A stretch of DNA of 64,000 bases from Marivita sp. (GCF_020055635.1 NZ_JAIPUT010000013.1:1-64000); one strand, 5' to 3'. Counted from the stretch's first letter, positions 9,268 through 19,137 are shown. A program made the numbers and translations. Notes: generated by a model not told the origin, from the letters alone.

Positions 9268-9292
9268 AACGTCCGCGGCGGCGCTGGGTTCC
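9268..9292 (-). promoter_or_regulatory. EcfG-type promoter for DUF883-holinX operon
   Basis: minus strand GGAAC-N16-CGTT (plus: AACG 9268-9271, GTTCC 9288-9292). Confidence 0.75.
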
Positions 9293-9340
9293 ATGCGGCC
9301 CCATGCGAATACCGGGTGTCCGGGAAAAGCCGGATTTTCG

Positions 9341-9366
9341 GGAACCAAGGGTCGGGTTCAGCGGTT
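9341..9366 (+). promoter_or_regulatory. degenerate EcfG-type promoter for DUF1328 gene
   Basis: GGAAC-N17-GGTT. Confidence 0.5.
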
Positions 9367-9408
9367 TCAGGGGTATCGCAAACCGATTGATTGCAAAGGA
9401 GAATACCG

Positions 9409-9579
9409 ATGCTTTATTGGGCACTGCTGTTTTTCATCGTCGCGCTGGTCGCGGGGGTTTTCGGATTTGGCGGGATCGCTTCGGCTTCGGCCGGGATCGC
9501 TCAGATCCTGTTCGTGATCTTCCTGGTCCTGTTCGTCGTCGCACTGGTTGCGCGCGCGCTGCGGGGACGGACCCCGTGA
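9409..9579 (+). CDS. DUF1328 small membrane protein
   Basis: [44 protein letters not shown]. Confidence 0.88.
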   Translation: MLYWALLFFIVALVAGVFGFGGIASASAGIAQILFVIFLVLFVVALVARALRGRTP

Positions 9580-9636
9580 CGGGCGAGCGGGAACTGGCGA
9601 GCGGGCGCAGAGAGTTTGAACCGCCCTGAAATCTGA

Positions 9637-9668
9637 AAAGCCCTGCGCGCGCTGACGTGCAGGGCTTT
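9637..9668. terminator. bidirectional intrinsic terminator between DUF1328 gene and phyR
   Basis: AAAGCCCTGC (9637-9646) / GCAGGGCTTT (9659-9668). Confidence 0.8.
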
Positions 9669-9698
9669 CCTTTGACAGTGCGGCGAATTCTTCCGGCG

Positions 9699-10517
9699 TC
9701 AGGCCTGAAGCGTCTCGGTGCTGGTGAAGAACATCGCCTGGCTCACCGCCGATTGCACCTGTTCTTCGGAATATGGCTTGGTGATGAGGAAGGCGGGTTC
9801 GGGGCGCTCACCGGTCAGGAGGCGCTCGGGGAAGGCGGTGATGAACACCACCGGCATATCGCCCAATTCCTCAAGTATATGGTTCACCGCGTCGATGCCC
9901 GAGGATTTGTCGGCCAGTTGGATATCGGCCAGAATCATGTCGGGCGGGTCGTGACGCGCCAGTTGGACGGCCTCGTCGCGTGTGCGGGCGACGCCGGTGA
10001 CTTTGTGGCCGCTGCCTTCGACGATGGCACGTATATCCATTGCGATGATCGCCTCGTCCTCGATCAGCATGATGTTGCCGCGGATGGACTGTGCCATTTC
10101 CTTGCGGGCGATGGCGATCAGGTCTTCGGCCTCGGCGGGCTCGACGCCGACGATCTCGGCGATGTCGGGCGTGGTGAAGCCTTCGATACTGTGCAGCAAC
10201 AGCGCCTCGCGGGTGTTGCGGGTCAGGCCCGAAAGGCGTTTCTGGGCACGCGCTTCGGGCGAGCCATCTTCGTCGGCGTCATCCACGGGTGAGCCCGACG
10301 ACACCCAAATCCGGTTGAATGCCCTGAACAGCGCCACCTTCGGCGACAGGCCGGACTGAAAGATTTCCTGATCCTCAAGCAGAGCCTCGAGCGTGGCGGC
10401 GGCGTAATGGTCGCCGCTTTGCTGGCTGCCGGTCAGTGCGCGCGCATAGCGCCGCAGGAAGGGCAGCTCTTGGGCGATTTCCGCTGACATGTCGCGCCGG
10501 ATGGTCGTTTCGGTCAT
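9699..10517 (-). CDS. phyR: general stress response anti-anti-sigma response regulator PhyR
   Basis: Sigma-like N-terminal domain plus C-terminal REC (IMLIEDEAIIAMDIRAIVE...DMILADIQL...LITKPY); divergent from nepR-ecfG. Confidence 0.92.
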   Translation of the reverse strand: MTETTIRRDMSAEIAQELPFLRRYARALTGSQQSGDHYAAATLEALLEDQEIFQSGLSPKVALFRAFNRIWVSSGSPVDDADEDGSPEARAQKRLSGLTRNTREALLLHSIEGFTTPDIAEIVGVEPAEAEDLIAIARKEMAQSIRGNIMLIEDEAIIAMDIRAIVEGSGHKVTGVARTRDEAVQLARHDPPDMILADIQLADKSSGIDAVNHILEELGDMPVVFITAFPERLLTGERPEPAFLITKPYSEEQVQSAVSQAMFFTSTETLQA

Positions 10518-10547
10518 GGGCTTCCTCGAAAAAAATTTCGTTTGCAG

Positions 10548-10572
10548 GGAACCAAACGCCGTCAGGCGTGTT
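10548..10572 (+). promoter_or_regulatory. EcfG-type promoter (degenerate -10) for nepR-ecfG
   Basis: GGAAC (10548-10552) N16 TGTT (10569-10572). Confidence 0.6.
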
Positions 10573-10579
10573 AGGTTCC
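10555..10579 (-). promoter_or_regulatory. EcfG-type promoter for phyR
   Basis: minus strand GGAAC-N16-CGTT (plus: AACG 10555-10558, GTTCC 10575-10579). Confidence 0.75.
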
Positions 10580-10635
10580 ACGGTCGGGACGTAAAAAACG
10601 CGTCAGGCCCTGAATGGATCGCAGAACACAGTAAA

Positions 10636-10836
10636 ATGGCAGAAAACAGCAGGACCTCAAAGTTGAACCAGCAGATAGACGACAATCTCAGACGCGTCTA
10701 TTCGGACGCGTCAAGCGAGCCGGTTCCCGAACGGTTTACCAAGCTGCTGGAGCAACTGCGCCAGCAAGAACAGGGCGCGCGCGCCGAAGATCAGGACGAA
10801 GATCACCGGGCGGCGTCCGGGGATGACGACCATTGA
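10636..10836 (+). CDS. nepR: NepR anti-sigma factor
   Basis: NQQIDDNLRRVYSDASSEPVPERFTKLLEQLRQQE; between phyR and ecfG. Confidence 0.9.
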   Translation: MAENSRTSKLNQQIDDNLRRVYSDASSEPVPERFTKLLEQLRQQEQGARAEDQDEDHRAASGDDDH

Positions 10837-11387
10837 CCGACACGCAAGATCCAAGAGAGGAATTGATCGAGCATCTGCCCGCGATGCGGGCCTTTGCAAT
10901 GAGCCTGACGCGCAATCCGGCGACGGCGGATGACCTTGTGCAGGACACGATCGTCAAGGCGTGGAGCAATTTCGACCGCTTTCAGCCGGGCACCAACCTG
11001 CGCGCCTGGCTGTTCACGATCCTGCGCAACACCTATTATTCCCTTTACCGCAAGCGTCGCCGCGAGGTCGAGGACCCCGAGGGGCAGATGGCGGGCGCGA
11101 TATCGGAGAAACCGGCCCATGACGGGCATCTGGTGATGACCGATTTCCGCGAGGCCTTTGCCCAGTTGAGCGACGAGCAGCGCGAAGTGCTGATCCTGGT
11201 GGGCGCTGAGGGCTTTTCCTATGAGGACGCCGCAGAGATGTGCGGATGTGCGGTGGGCACGGTCAAGAGCCGCACCAACCGCGCACGCAAGCGGTTGGCC
11301 GAGCTCATGCATCTTGACGAGGATGAGGGCCTTGAGATGACCGATGCCGCCACGCTTGCCGTGGTGCAGGGAAATCCGGCTGCATGA
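10833..11387 (+). CDS. ecfG: EcfG-type sigma factor
   Basis: LPAMRAFAMSLTRNPATADDLVQDTIVKAW...REVLILVGAEGFSYEDAAEMCGCAVGTVKSRTNRAR; next to nepR/phyR. Confidence 0.92.
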   Translation: MTDTQDPREELIEHLPAMRAFAMSLTRNPATADDLVQDTIVKAWSNFDRFQPGTNLRAWLFTILRNTYYSLYRKRRREVEDPEGQMAGAISEKPAHDGHLVMTDFREAFAQLSDEQREVLILVGAEGFSYEDAAEMCGCAVGTVKSRTNRARKRLAELMHLDEDEGLEMTDAATLAVVQGNPAA

Positions 11388-13126
11388 GCGAGCCGCCACC
11401 GCGCAGAATGCTCAAGCCCGGTCTGGCCGTGCTTTTGGTGCTGGTTCTGAGCATCGCGATCCTGCCGCTTGGCCTGATATCGGTCTACCAGACATTGAAG
11501 GTGCTGGAGGAGCGTCGGTCATTGTCTGAAACCGCGTTGCTTGAACAGACCCAGCAGGCGGCGTCGGCGAGCCGCGAGGTGATCGGTTCCGCCGTCAGCG
11601 CGGCGGAGGCGCTGGCGCTGACGGTCTCGGCCTTCAGGGCGATTGACGGGCCTTGTGACGGGGTCATGCGGCGCATTGTCGAACAGTCACCCCATTACAT
11701 GTTCGCAGGGTTCGTGGATGAGGATTTGCAACTGGTCTGCGCGTCGCGCGGCGAAGATCGCGATCTGACGGGGCTTGATGTCATCAAGACGCAACTGACC
11801 AGCCTCGACACCGAAATCCAGATGCAGCCGCTGTCGTTTCTGGGCGGAGCGGCCTCGGTCAATGTGATGGTGCCGGTCTTCGATGACGCGCAGTTCGTGG
11901 GCAAGGTGCTGATCGCGGTGCCGATCACGGCGCTCAATGCGTCACTGACGGGGCGCGCGCCGGATGTCGATCTGGTGCTGTTCCAGTCACAGGGCGAGAT
12001 CATCGCGACACAGGATTTCAGCGATGACCGGCGCACGGTGCTGCCGATGAACACCACCCTTGGCGAATTGGCCGAACTGCCGCGCCATACGTTCCGCGAA
12101 GAAAACCGCGATGGCATGACACGTGACTTTGCCGTGGTGGCGATTGTGGACGGCAGCGTGTTCGCGCTGGGCAGTTGGGCGCCCCGCAGTCGCAGCCTGA
12201 TCCTGCCGGGGTATGAAGAGGCGCTCGCGCTGTATTTTCCCATCATCATGTGGGTGATCGCCATCGGGGTGGCCTATGTCGGCGTGCATCGTCTGGTGAT
12301 CCGCCACATAAGGCGGCTGCGGTCATGGATGCGCCTTTATGCGGCAGGGCGCGACGATCTTGAACAGGCGCGGCTGAACAATGCGCCCGAGGAACTCGAG
12401 GTCGTGGCCGAGGCGTTTCGCGCGATGACGCGGCGGCTTGACGAACAGGACCGCCGCCGCGATGAGGACTTGCAGGAAAAGACGGTTCTTCTGCGCGAAG
12501 TGCATCATCGGGTGAAGAACAATCTTCAGCTTATTTCCAGCATCATGAACATGCAGATCCGCGCCACGCGCAGTGAAGAGGCCAAGCATCTTTTGCGCCG
12601 CGTGCAGGACCGGGTGATGGCGCTGTCGGCGATACATCGCTACCTCTACATGGCGCGCAAGCTGTCGATGGTGCGCGCCGACAAGCTTTTGCAGGAGATC
12701 ATCGAGCAGTTGGTGATCGTCGGAACGCTGGACGAGACCGGGCAACAGATCAAAGTCGCAACCGAGTTCGATCCGGTCGAGGTCGATCCGGATCAGTCGG
12801 TGCCGCTGTCGCTGCTGGCGGCCGAGGCGGCGATGAATGCGGTGAAATACAGCGGCGTCGTCAAGGGTGACGATGCCTGGATCAACATTGCCCTAAAGAA
12901 TGTCGGGGAGGATGCGCTGTGCCTGAGCGTGGTGAATTCGCGCGCCCCGGCCAGCGAGGCGGAGACGGGTGATGATTCCGACGGGTCGGGCCTTGGGTCG
13001 CGCCTGATCGAGTCATTCGTGTCGCAACTGAACGGAGTGCTGGATATCAATGAACCAGAGGGGCGTTTCGAGTTGCATGTCACATTTCCGCGGGCATGGC
13101 CCGACATCCGCGCGAACGAGGACTGA
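11384..13126 (+). CDS. membrane sensor histidine kinase, HisKA_2/HWE-like (PhyK-like)
   Basis: TM-extracytoplasmic-TM-HAMP-like architecture; LREVHHRVKNNLQLISSIMNMQ; C-terminal HATPase; overlaps ecfG. Confidence 0.88.
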   Translation: MSEPPPRRMLKPGLAVLLVLVLSIAILPLGLISVYQTLKVLEERRSLSETALLEQTQQAASASREVIGSAVSAAEALALTVSAFRAIDGPCDGVMRRIVEQSPHYMFAGFVDEDLQLVCASRGEDRDLTGLDVIKTQLTSLDTEIQMQPLSFLGGAASVNVMVPVFDDAQFVGKVLIAVPITALNASLTGRAPDVDLVLFQSQGEIIATQDFSDDRRTVLPMNTTLGELAELPRHTFREENRDGMTRDFAVVAIVDGSVFALGSWAPRSRSLILPGYEEALALYFPIIMWVIAIGVAYVGVHRLVIRHIRRLRSWMRLYAAGRDDLEQARLNNAPEELEVVAEAFRAMTRRLDEQDRRRDEDLQEKTVLLREVHHRVKNNLQLISSIMNMQIRATRSEEAKHLLRRVQDRVMALSAIHRYLYMARKLSMVRADKLLQEIIEQLVIVGTLDETGQQIKVATEFDPVEVDPDQSVPLSLLAAEAAMNAVKYSGVVKGDDAWINIALKNVGEDALCLSVVNSRAPASEAETGDDSDGSGLGSRLIESFVSQLNGVLDINEPEGRFELHVTFPRAWPDIRANED

Positions 13127-13148
13127 CGCGACCGATTCTGTGCGCCCC

Positions 13149-13173
13149 GGAACCTTTCCGCCCCGGTCGCGTT
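13149..13173 (+). promoter_or_regulatory. EcfG-type promoter for entericidin-like gene
   Basis: GGAAC (13149-13153) N16 CGTT (13170-13173). Confidence 0.75.
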
Positions 13174-13203
13174 GATTCCGTGCAACATTGATCGGAGAGA
13201 TTC

Positions 13204-13353
13204 ATGACACTGAAGCCAGCTTTTCTTTTACCCTTGGTCGCGCTGACGACGCTCGGCGCTCTTGCCGCCTGCGAGACCGTCGAAGGTGCGGGCGAGGATA
13301 TCGAAGCTGCGGGGCAGGCTGTCGGTCAGGCGGCCGAAGAGGCCGATGATTGA
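13204..13353 (+). CDS. entericidin-like small lipoprotein (49 aa; absent from ORF track)
   Basis: MTLKPAFLLPLVALTTLGALAACETVEGAGEDIEAAGQAVGQAAEEADD; lipobox LAAC. Confidence 0.85.
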   Translation: MTLKPAFLLPLVALTTLGALAACETVEGAGEDIEAAGQAVGQAAEEADD

Positions 13354-13424
13354 CGATTGGTGCAAGGTCGCCCCCAGGCGCGGGCGGCCTTGGCCGTTTC
13401 CGGTTCGCATTGGCGTGCGTTGAA

Positions 13425-14024
13425 TCAAAGTATGGTGGCCACACCGCCCACCGCCAGCGCCGCCAGCAGCATCCCCACCAGCACCAGCAGCCCGTCGCGC
13501 GCGAACATCCCCGCTGCAAGGACGCCGATGACCCCGCCGAGGATCGAGGAGGTGAAGGGCACCAGTTCCAGAAGCGGGATGATCGCGCCGAGAAAGAAGC
13601 AGACCGCCTGCGGCAGGATCGAGAACGGTGTCGTGACCAGCATGGAAAACCGTTGGCGCGTCATGTCATCAAGCCAGCGTGCCGGAATCCGAAACCAGTT
13701 GACGACCTTACAGGCGCGCTGCGAGCTCATGCTTCTTCGGCGCAGCCAGGCAGGCAGCCATAATGTCGGGCGGCGCAGCATCATCTGCGCCGAGACTGAC
13801 GCGATGAGGATGCCGCAGACAGTCGTGAAGCCCGGAACGCCGCTGAGCGGCGAGACCAGTGCAAGCGCGGGCACCATCAGCAGCGGCGTATAGCTGGCAT
13901 ATCCGATGGCGTCGATCACCTCGCCCAGGCTGGAACTTTCGCCGTCAAGCGCGCGCTCGGCGGAATCGATCACTTCGATGGCCCCGAAGGACGCTTTCCG
14001 GCGTGAGTCTCGTGCGTTTCTCAT
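13425..14024 (-). CDS. ExoD-family membrane protein
   Basis: LGEVIDAIGYASYTPLLMVPALALVSPLSGVPGFTTVCGILIA typical ExoD; start chosen at MRNARDSRRK from promoter position. Confidence 0.8.
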   Translation of the reverse strand: MRNARDSRRKASFGAIEVIDSAERALDGESSSLGEVIDAIGYASYTPLLMVPALALVSPLSGVPGFTTVCGILIASVSAQMMLRRPTLWLPAWLRRRSMSSQRACKVVNWFRIPARWLDDMTRQRFSMLVTTPFSILPQAVCFFLGAIIPLLELVPFTSSILGGVIGVLAAGMFARDGLLVLVGMLLAALAVGGVATIL

Positions 14025-14032
14025 GAAGCGCC

Positions 14033-14057
14033 AACGCGCGCATCGCGTTCCGGTTCC
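14033..14057 (-). promoter_or_regulatory. EcfG-type promoter for exoD-like gene
   Basis: minus strand GGAAC-N16-CGTT (plus: AACG 14033-14036, GTTCC 14053-14057). Confidence 0.7.
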
Positions 14058-14173
14058 CACCGTGATTATGCGGGTCATCACGCGCCAAAGGCGGGTGTTT
14101 GCCAAAGCGCGGGCACGCAAGCTTATGAAATCAAATGAAAGATGTCATCTTTGCGGGTGGCAGCGTGGCGTCA

Positions 14174-14198
14174 GGAACCAAAGCCGACAGGTCGCGTT
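14174..14198 (+). promoter_or_regulatory. EcfG-type promoter for secreted hypothetical gene
   Basis: GGAAC (14174-14178) N16 CGTT (14195-14198). Confidence 0.75.
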
Positions 14199-14272
14199 GA
14201 CGCTCTGAACAACCGAGCATTGGGTCAACGCCATCCGGCGCAGCACCCTCTCGTGAATGAAAGGAGACGACC

Positions 14273-14788
14273 ATGAAACTTCTTTGGAGCACCGCACTCT
14301 GCGCAGGCCTGGCATTGGGTGTCGCGCCCCTGAACGCCCAGGAAAAGACCCTCTCCGACGTTGACGTGACATCGGATCTGAGCGCATTCGAGGAAAGCAA
14401 CGCGCTGGAATTCTGGCCCGACCTGACCGAGGACCTGGGCAAGGCGATCGCCTCGCATGTGAATATCGACGATCAGGCCGAAGCGCCGCGCATGGTGGTT
14501 GAGATCAACAACGTCGCCATCGACGGCGAGGCCGTCCTGCCGGAGTCGGGCGAGTTCAACCAGATCGAAGGCACGGTCGCCATGCATCCCTCGAGGAAGG
14601 CGGGCAGCAACACCGAAACGGATGCGGAACTGCCGCCCAAGGGCAGCTACGCGTTGAAGGTGAGCGCCAAGGCGGCCGAGGGCGAAGCGCCGGAAGGCTG
14701 GGTTATCATTCCGCCTTCGGAAGGTGATTTCTACAACGTTCTGATCAATGCCTATGCGATGGAAGTTGTCGAGCGGATAGACCAGTAG
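14273..14788 (+). CDS. secreted hypothetical protein
   Basis: Signal peptide MKLLWSTALCAGLALGVAPLNAQ; no family recognised. Confidence 0.75.
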   Translation: MKLLWSTALCAGLALGVAPLNAQEKTLSDVDVTSDLSAFEESNALEFWPDLTEDLGKAIASHVNIDDQAEAPRMVVEINNVAIDGEAVLPESGEFNQIEGTVAMHPSRKAGSNTETDAELPPKGSYALKVSAKAAEGEAPEGWVIIPPSEGDFYNVLINAYAMEVVERIDQ

Positions 14789-14913
14789 ACATCCCTGGCT
14801 TTCATAAGGCCCAACGGAGTGATGATGATCCGCCGCGCCCTGAATCCGCGCGGCGGATTGTCGTTTGAGCGTCGCCTGTTTGCCTTGCCGCGCGGCTCTG
14901 GTATTCGGGCGCC

Positions 14914-15552
14914 ATGAGCACGCATCTGACCCAAGACGCGATCACGCGGATGTTCACCGGCGCCGATGGCACCTATGCCTTTGCGCGTTGGGGTCGCCCC
15001 ATTGCGCCCATCGTCTTCGGGGTCGAGGACAGCACGCTGGACGTGGTCAAGGGTGCGATCGAGGCGGTGGTCGCGCTGGCCGGTCACCAGATGGCCGAGA
15101 CCGACCCCGAACTGGGCGTGAACCTGATGATCTTTTTCTTTCGTGACTGGCACGAACTGACCGAGCTGCCCGATCTTGACCGGCTGGTGCCCGATCTCGG
15201 GCCGCTTGTCGGGCGGCTGGAGGCGGCGGGGGCGAACCAGTATCGCATTTTCCGCTTTGACGAGGATGGCGCGATCAAGGCCTGTTTCGTGTTCCTGCGC
15301 ATGGATGAGGACATGGCCGCGCTGCCCGCCGAGACGCTGGCCTTGAGCCAAGTGGTGCAAAGCGCGCTTTTGTGGTCCGAGACGGCCTTCCGTGATGCCT
15401 CGCCGCTGGCAAAGATGCCGGATAGCGGCACGGTGATCCTGCGCCCGGATATCGCCGCGCTGATCCGTGCGGCCTATGACCCCGCCATGCCCTCTGCCAG
15501 CCACGATGCCAGCCATGCCCTGCGCCTTGCCGCACGGGTGACGCCGCGATAG
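14914..15552 (+). CDS. conserved hypothetical protein
   Basis: 212-aa ORF MSTHLTQDAITRMFTGADGTYAFARWGRPIAPIVFGVED...; adjacent same-strand gene 9 bp downstream. Confidence 0.7.
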   Translation: MSTHLTQDAITRMFTGADGTYAFARWGRPIAPIVFGVEDSTLDVVKGAIEAVVALAGHQMAETDPELGVNLMIFFFRDWHELTELPDLDRLVPDLGPLVGRLEAAGANQYRIFRFDEDGAIKACFVFLRMDEDMAALPAETLALSQVVQSALLWSETAFRDASPLAKMPDSGTVILRPDIAALIRAAYDPAMPSASHDASHALRLAARVTPR

Positions 15553-15560
15553 GGCGCGTG

Positions 15561-16133
15561 ATGAGGCTGTTCGTTGCCATTGATCTGCCGCCGGTGACGC
15601 GCGCCGCGCTGACGCGGCTGCAAGGCGATCTGCGCGTCGGGCGCCATGCGGACCCCGATACATTCCATGTCACGCTGGCCTTTCTGGATGACCAGGACCT
15701 GCCATTAGCCGAGGCTGTCCACGAGACCCTTTCCGAAATCGATATGCCGGAGTTCACATTGCATATCAAAGGGCTAGACGTTTTCAACCGGGCGCGCCCG
15801 CGGCTTGTCTTTGCGGGCGTCGAGCGCAGCGATCCGCTGGTCGCGTTGCATCGCAAGGTGCGCAGCGCTTCGATGGAGGCGGGGATCGCGCTGCAGCGCC
15901 AGAGGTTTCGCCCGCATGTGACGCTGGCGCGCTTTCCCCGGGAAATGCCGCGCCATGAGCTGGACCGGCTGGGCGCATTTCTTGAGGCGCATGGCGATCT
16001 TGATCTTGAACCTTTCGAGGTGGCCGAGTTCGGGCTTTACCGTTCGATCCTTGGGCCGGACGGGGCGGTTCATGAGCGCCTTGCGGCATATGAGCTGCGC
16101 GACCGCGACGATCTGGAGCTGAAAACGCCTTGA
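15561..16133 (+). CDS. thpR: RNA 2',3'-cyclic phosphodiesterase (LigT/ThpR family)
   Basis: MRLFVAIDLPP; HVTLAFL and HVTLARF HxTx motifs. Confidence 0.9.
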   Translation: MRLFVAIDLPPVTRAALTRLQGDLRVGRHADPDTFHVTLAFLDDQDLPLAEAVHETLSEIDMPEFTLHIKGLDVFNRARPRLVFAGVERSDPLVALHRKVRSASMEAGIALQRQRFRPHVTLARFPREMPRHELDRLGAFLEAHGDLDLEPFEVAEFGLYRSILGPDGAVHERLAAYELRDRDDLELKTP

Positions 16134-16219
16134 CCCCCGCGCCGGTTTGCGGCCCTCTGTCGCCGTAACGGTCGAGGCGCGGCGCAAGAACCGCCCGCCT
16201 GAATATCGCGGGGCAGGGA

Positions 16220-16666
16220 ATGGCGAAGAAAAGCGGCGAGACCATCGACTTTTCAAAGGCGTCGGGGCCAAGGGGCGGTGAGCATGTCTTTGCGGTGCGG
16301 GTCTATTACGAAGACACCGACATGGCCGGTATCGTTTATTATGCCAATTACCTCAAGTACATAGAACGCGCCCGCAGCGATTGGGTGCGCGAGATGGGTG
16401 TTGATCAGAACGCGCTGCGCGACGAGGATGGCATCGTCTTTGCGGTGCGCCGCGTCGAGGCCGATTACCTGATCCCGGCGAGATTTGACGACATGCTGGA
16501 AGTGCGCACGCGCACCCTGGCGGTAACCGGCGCGCGGCTCATCATGGAGCAGGTTGTGATGCGCGGTGAAGAAACGCTGTTCAGTGCGGTGGTCACGGCT
16601 GTCTGCATCAACGAGGCGGGCCAGCCTGCGCGCCTGCCGGCCAATATCCGGCTTCTGCTGCACTAG
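16220..16666 (+). CDS. ybgC: tol-pal associated acyl-CoA thioesterase
   Basis: RVYYEDTDMAGIVYYANYLKYIERARSDWVR. Confidence 0.93.
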   Translation: MAKKSGETIDFSKASGPRGGEHVFAVRVYYEDTDMAGIVYYANYLKYIERARSDWVREMGVDQNALRDEDGIVFAVRRVEADYLIPARFDDMLEVRTRTLAVTGARLIMEQVVMRGEETLFSAVVTAVCINEAGQPARLPANIRLLLH

Positions 16667-16817
16667 GGACGTCCGGCGGTTATCCGCCGGAACCGCGCGG
16701 TTTGGCGAAAATCGTCACCGGTAACGCGGATGTTGTTGGCTTTCCCCTTGGAATTCGGATAGTTTCTTCCTCAATAAGGCCTGAAAACAAGGCCACCGAG
16801 AGAAAAGAGCAGGCAAT

Positions 16818-17513
<696 letters not shown>

Positions 17514-17516
17514 GCG

Positions 17517-17990
17517 ATGGTTGCAGGTGTCATTCAGAAATCGGGCGAGAACGGGCGCAGACGGCGCGGGCGCGGGCGTTCGCGCCCGATGGCCGAGATC
17601 AACGTCACGCCCTTTGTCGACGTGATGCTGGTGCTGTTGATCATCTTCATGGTGGCCGCGCCGCTGATGACGGTGGGCGTTCCCGTGGAGCTGCCCAAGA
17701 CCGCCGCCAACGCCTTGCCGGGCGAGGAGGAAGAGCCGCTGTCGGTGACGATCACCAGCGAGGGCGTGGTGATGATCCAGACCACGGAAGTGGCGCGGGA
17801 CGAGTTGATCGGACGGCTGCGCGCGATCGCCGCCGAGCGTGACAGCACGCGGGTCTATCTGCGCGCGGACGGTGTGGTTCCCTATGCGGATGTGATGCAG
17901 GTGATGGGTGCTCTCAATCGCGGCGGGTTTTCCAATATCGGGCTGGTGACGGATACCGGCGGGCCCGATCTGGACAACCGGGGCGGCTGA
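17517..17990 (+). CDS. tolR: Tol-Pal system protein TolR
   Basis: MAEINVTPFVDVMLVLLIIFMVAAPL. Confidence 0.95.
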   Translation: MVAGVIQKSGENGRRRRGRGRSRPMAEINVTPFVDVMLVLLIIFMVAAPLMTVGVPVELPKTAANALPGEEEEPLSVTITSEGVVMIQTTEVARDELIGRLRAIAAERDSTRVYLRADGVVPYADVMQVMGALNRGGFSNIGLVTDTGGPDLDNRGG

Positions 17991-18000
17991 AGGCGCTGGC

Positions 18001-19137
18001 GTGAACACCGGGCAGATCATATCCGGGGCAGGGCATCTGGCTCTGATGGGCTGGGCGCTGTTCGGTGGCGCCTTTCAGTCCGAGCCGCTGCCGTTCCAGG
18101 TGACCGAGGTCACGGCCATATCGGCCGAGGAGTTCGCGGCGCTGAGCAATGCGCCGAACAATCCCGAGGCGGTGGCAAATGTGGATACGCCCGAACCGCC
18201 CGCCGAAGGCGAGGGGGTGCCCGAGCTGAGCGCGACCGAGGATGCAACGCCCGAGATGAGCCAGCCCGAAGCAAGCGAGACGCCGCCTGCAGATACCGTG
18301 CCCGAACCTCAGGAGCCGCCCGCGCCCCTGCCCGAGGCCGAGGTGAGCGATGCACCCCCCGTCCTGACGCCTCCCGAAGAGGATGTCGCGGCGCTGGTGC
18401 CCGAGGTGTCGCCGCGCCCGCAGCCGCGACCCGCGCCGCGTGTCGCGCCCGAGCCCGTGGCGCAGCCAGACCCGGATGTCGAGATCGACGAGGTCGATCA
18501 GCAGGAGACCACGCCCGATGCCGAGGCCGCCGAAACCGTCAAAGAGGACACCCGCGAGACCGCCCGCGAGGAAGCCACCACCGAGATCGTGACCGAGGCC
18601 GAGGAAAACGACCTGGCCAGCGCCGCGCCGACGCGATCGCCCCGGCCCCGCACGCGGCCCGAAACGCCCGCAACCGAAGCCGAACCCACACAAGACGCCC
18701 CGGCGCCGAGCGAGCCGGAAACAGACGAGAATGCGGTGAACAATGCGCTGGCCGAGGCGTTGGGGCAGGGCCAGGCGCAGACCGGCGGCACCGATCAGGG
18801 CGCGCCTTCGGGGCCGCCGCTGACGGCTGGCGAAAAGGATGCGCTGCGCGTGGCGGTGCAGAATTGCTGGAATGTGGGTTCGCTCAGTTCCGAGGCGCTG
18901 CGTACCACGGTGGTCGTCAGTGTCACCATGAGCGAGGATTCGCGCCCGGTGACCAGCTCGATCGAGATGCTGAGCGCCTCGGGTGGTAGCGGCAGCGCGG
19001 CCAAACAGGCTTACGAGGCGGCGCGGCGCGCGATCATCCGTTGCGGTGCGAGTGGCTTTAATTTGCCGAAAGACAAGTATGATCATTGGCGTGACATTGA
19101 AATGACGTTCAATCCGGAGAGAATGAGGATCAAATGA
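18001..19137 (+). CDS. tolA: TolA-like cell envelope protein
   Basis: Between tolR and tolB; GTG start; N-terminal hydrophobic segment, P/E-rich linker, C-terminal TolA-like domain ([27 protein letters not shown]). Confidence 0.85.
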   Translation: MNTGQIISGAGHLALMGWALFGGAFQSEPLPFQVTEVTAISAEEFAALSNAPNNPEAVANVDTPEPPAEGEGVPELSATEDATPEMSQPEASETPPADTVPEPQEPPAPLPEAEVSDAPPVLTPPEEDVAALVPEVSPRPQPRPAPRVAPEPVAQPDPDVEIDEVDQQETTPDAEAAETVKEDTRETAREEATTEIVTEAEENDLASAAPTRSPRPRTRPETPATEAEPTQDAPAPSEPETDENAVNNALAEALGQGQAQTGGTDQGAPSGPPLTAGEKDALRVAVQNCWNVGSLSSEALRTTVVVSVTMSEDSRPVTSSIEMLSASGGSGSAAKQAYEAARRAIIRCGASGFNLPKDKYDHWRDIEMTFNPERMRIK

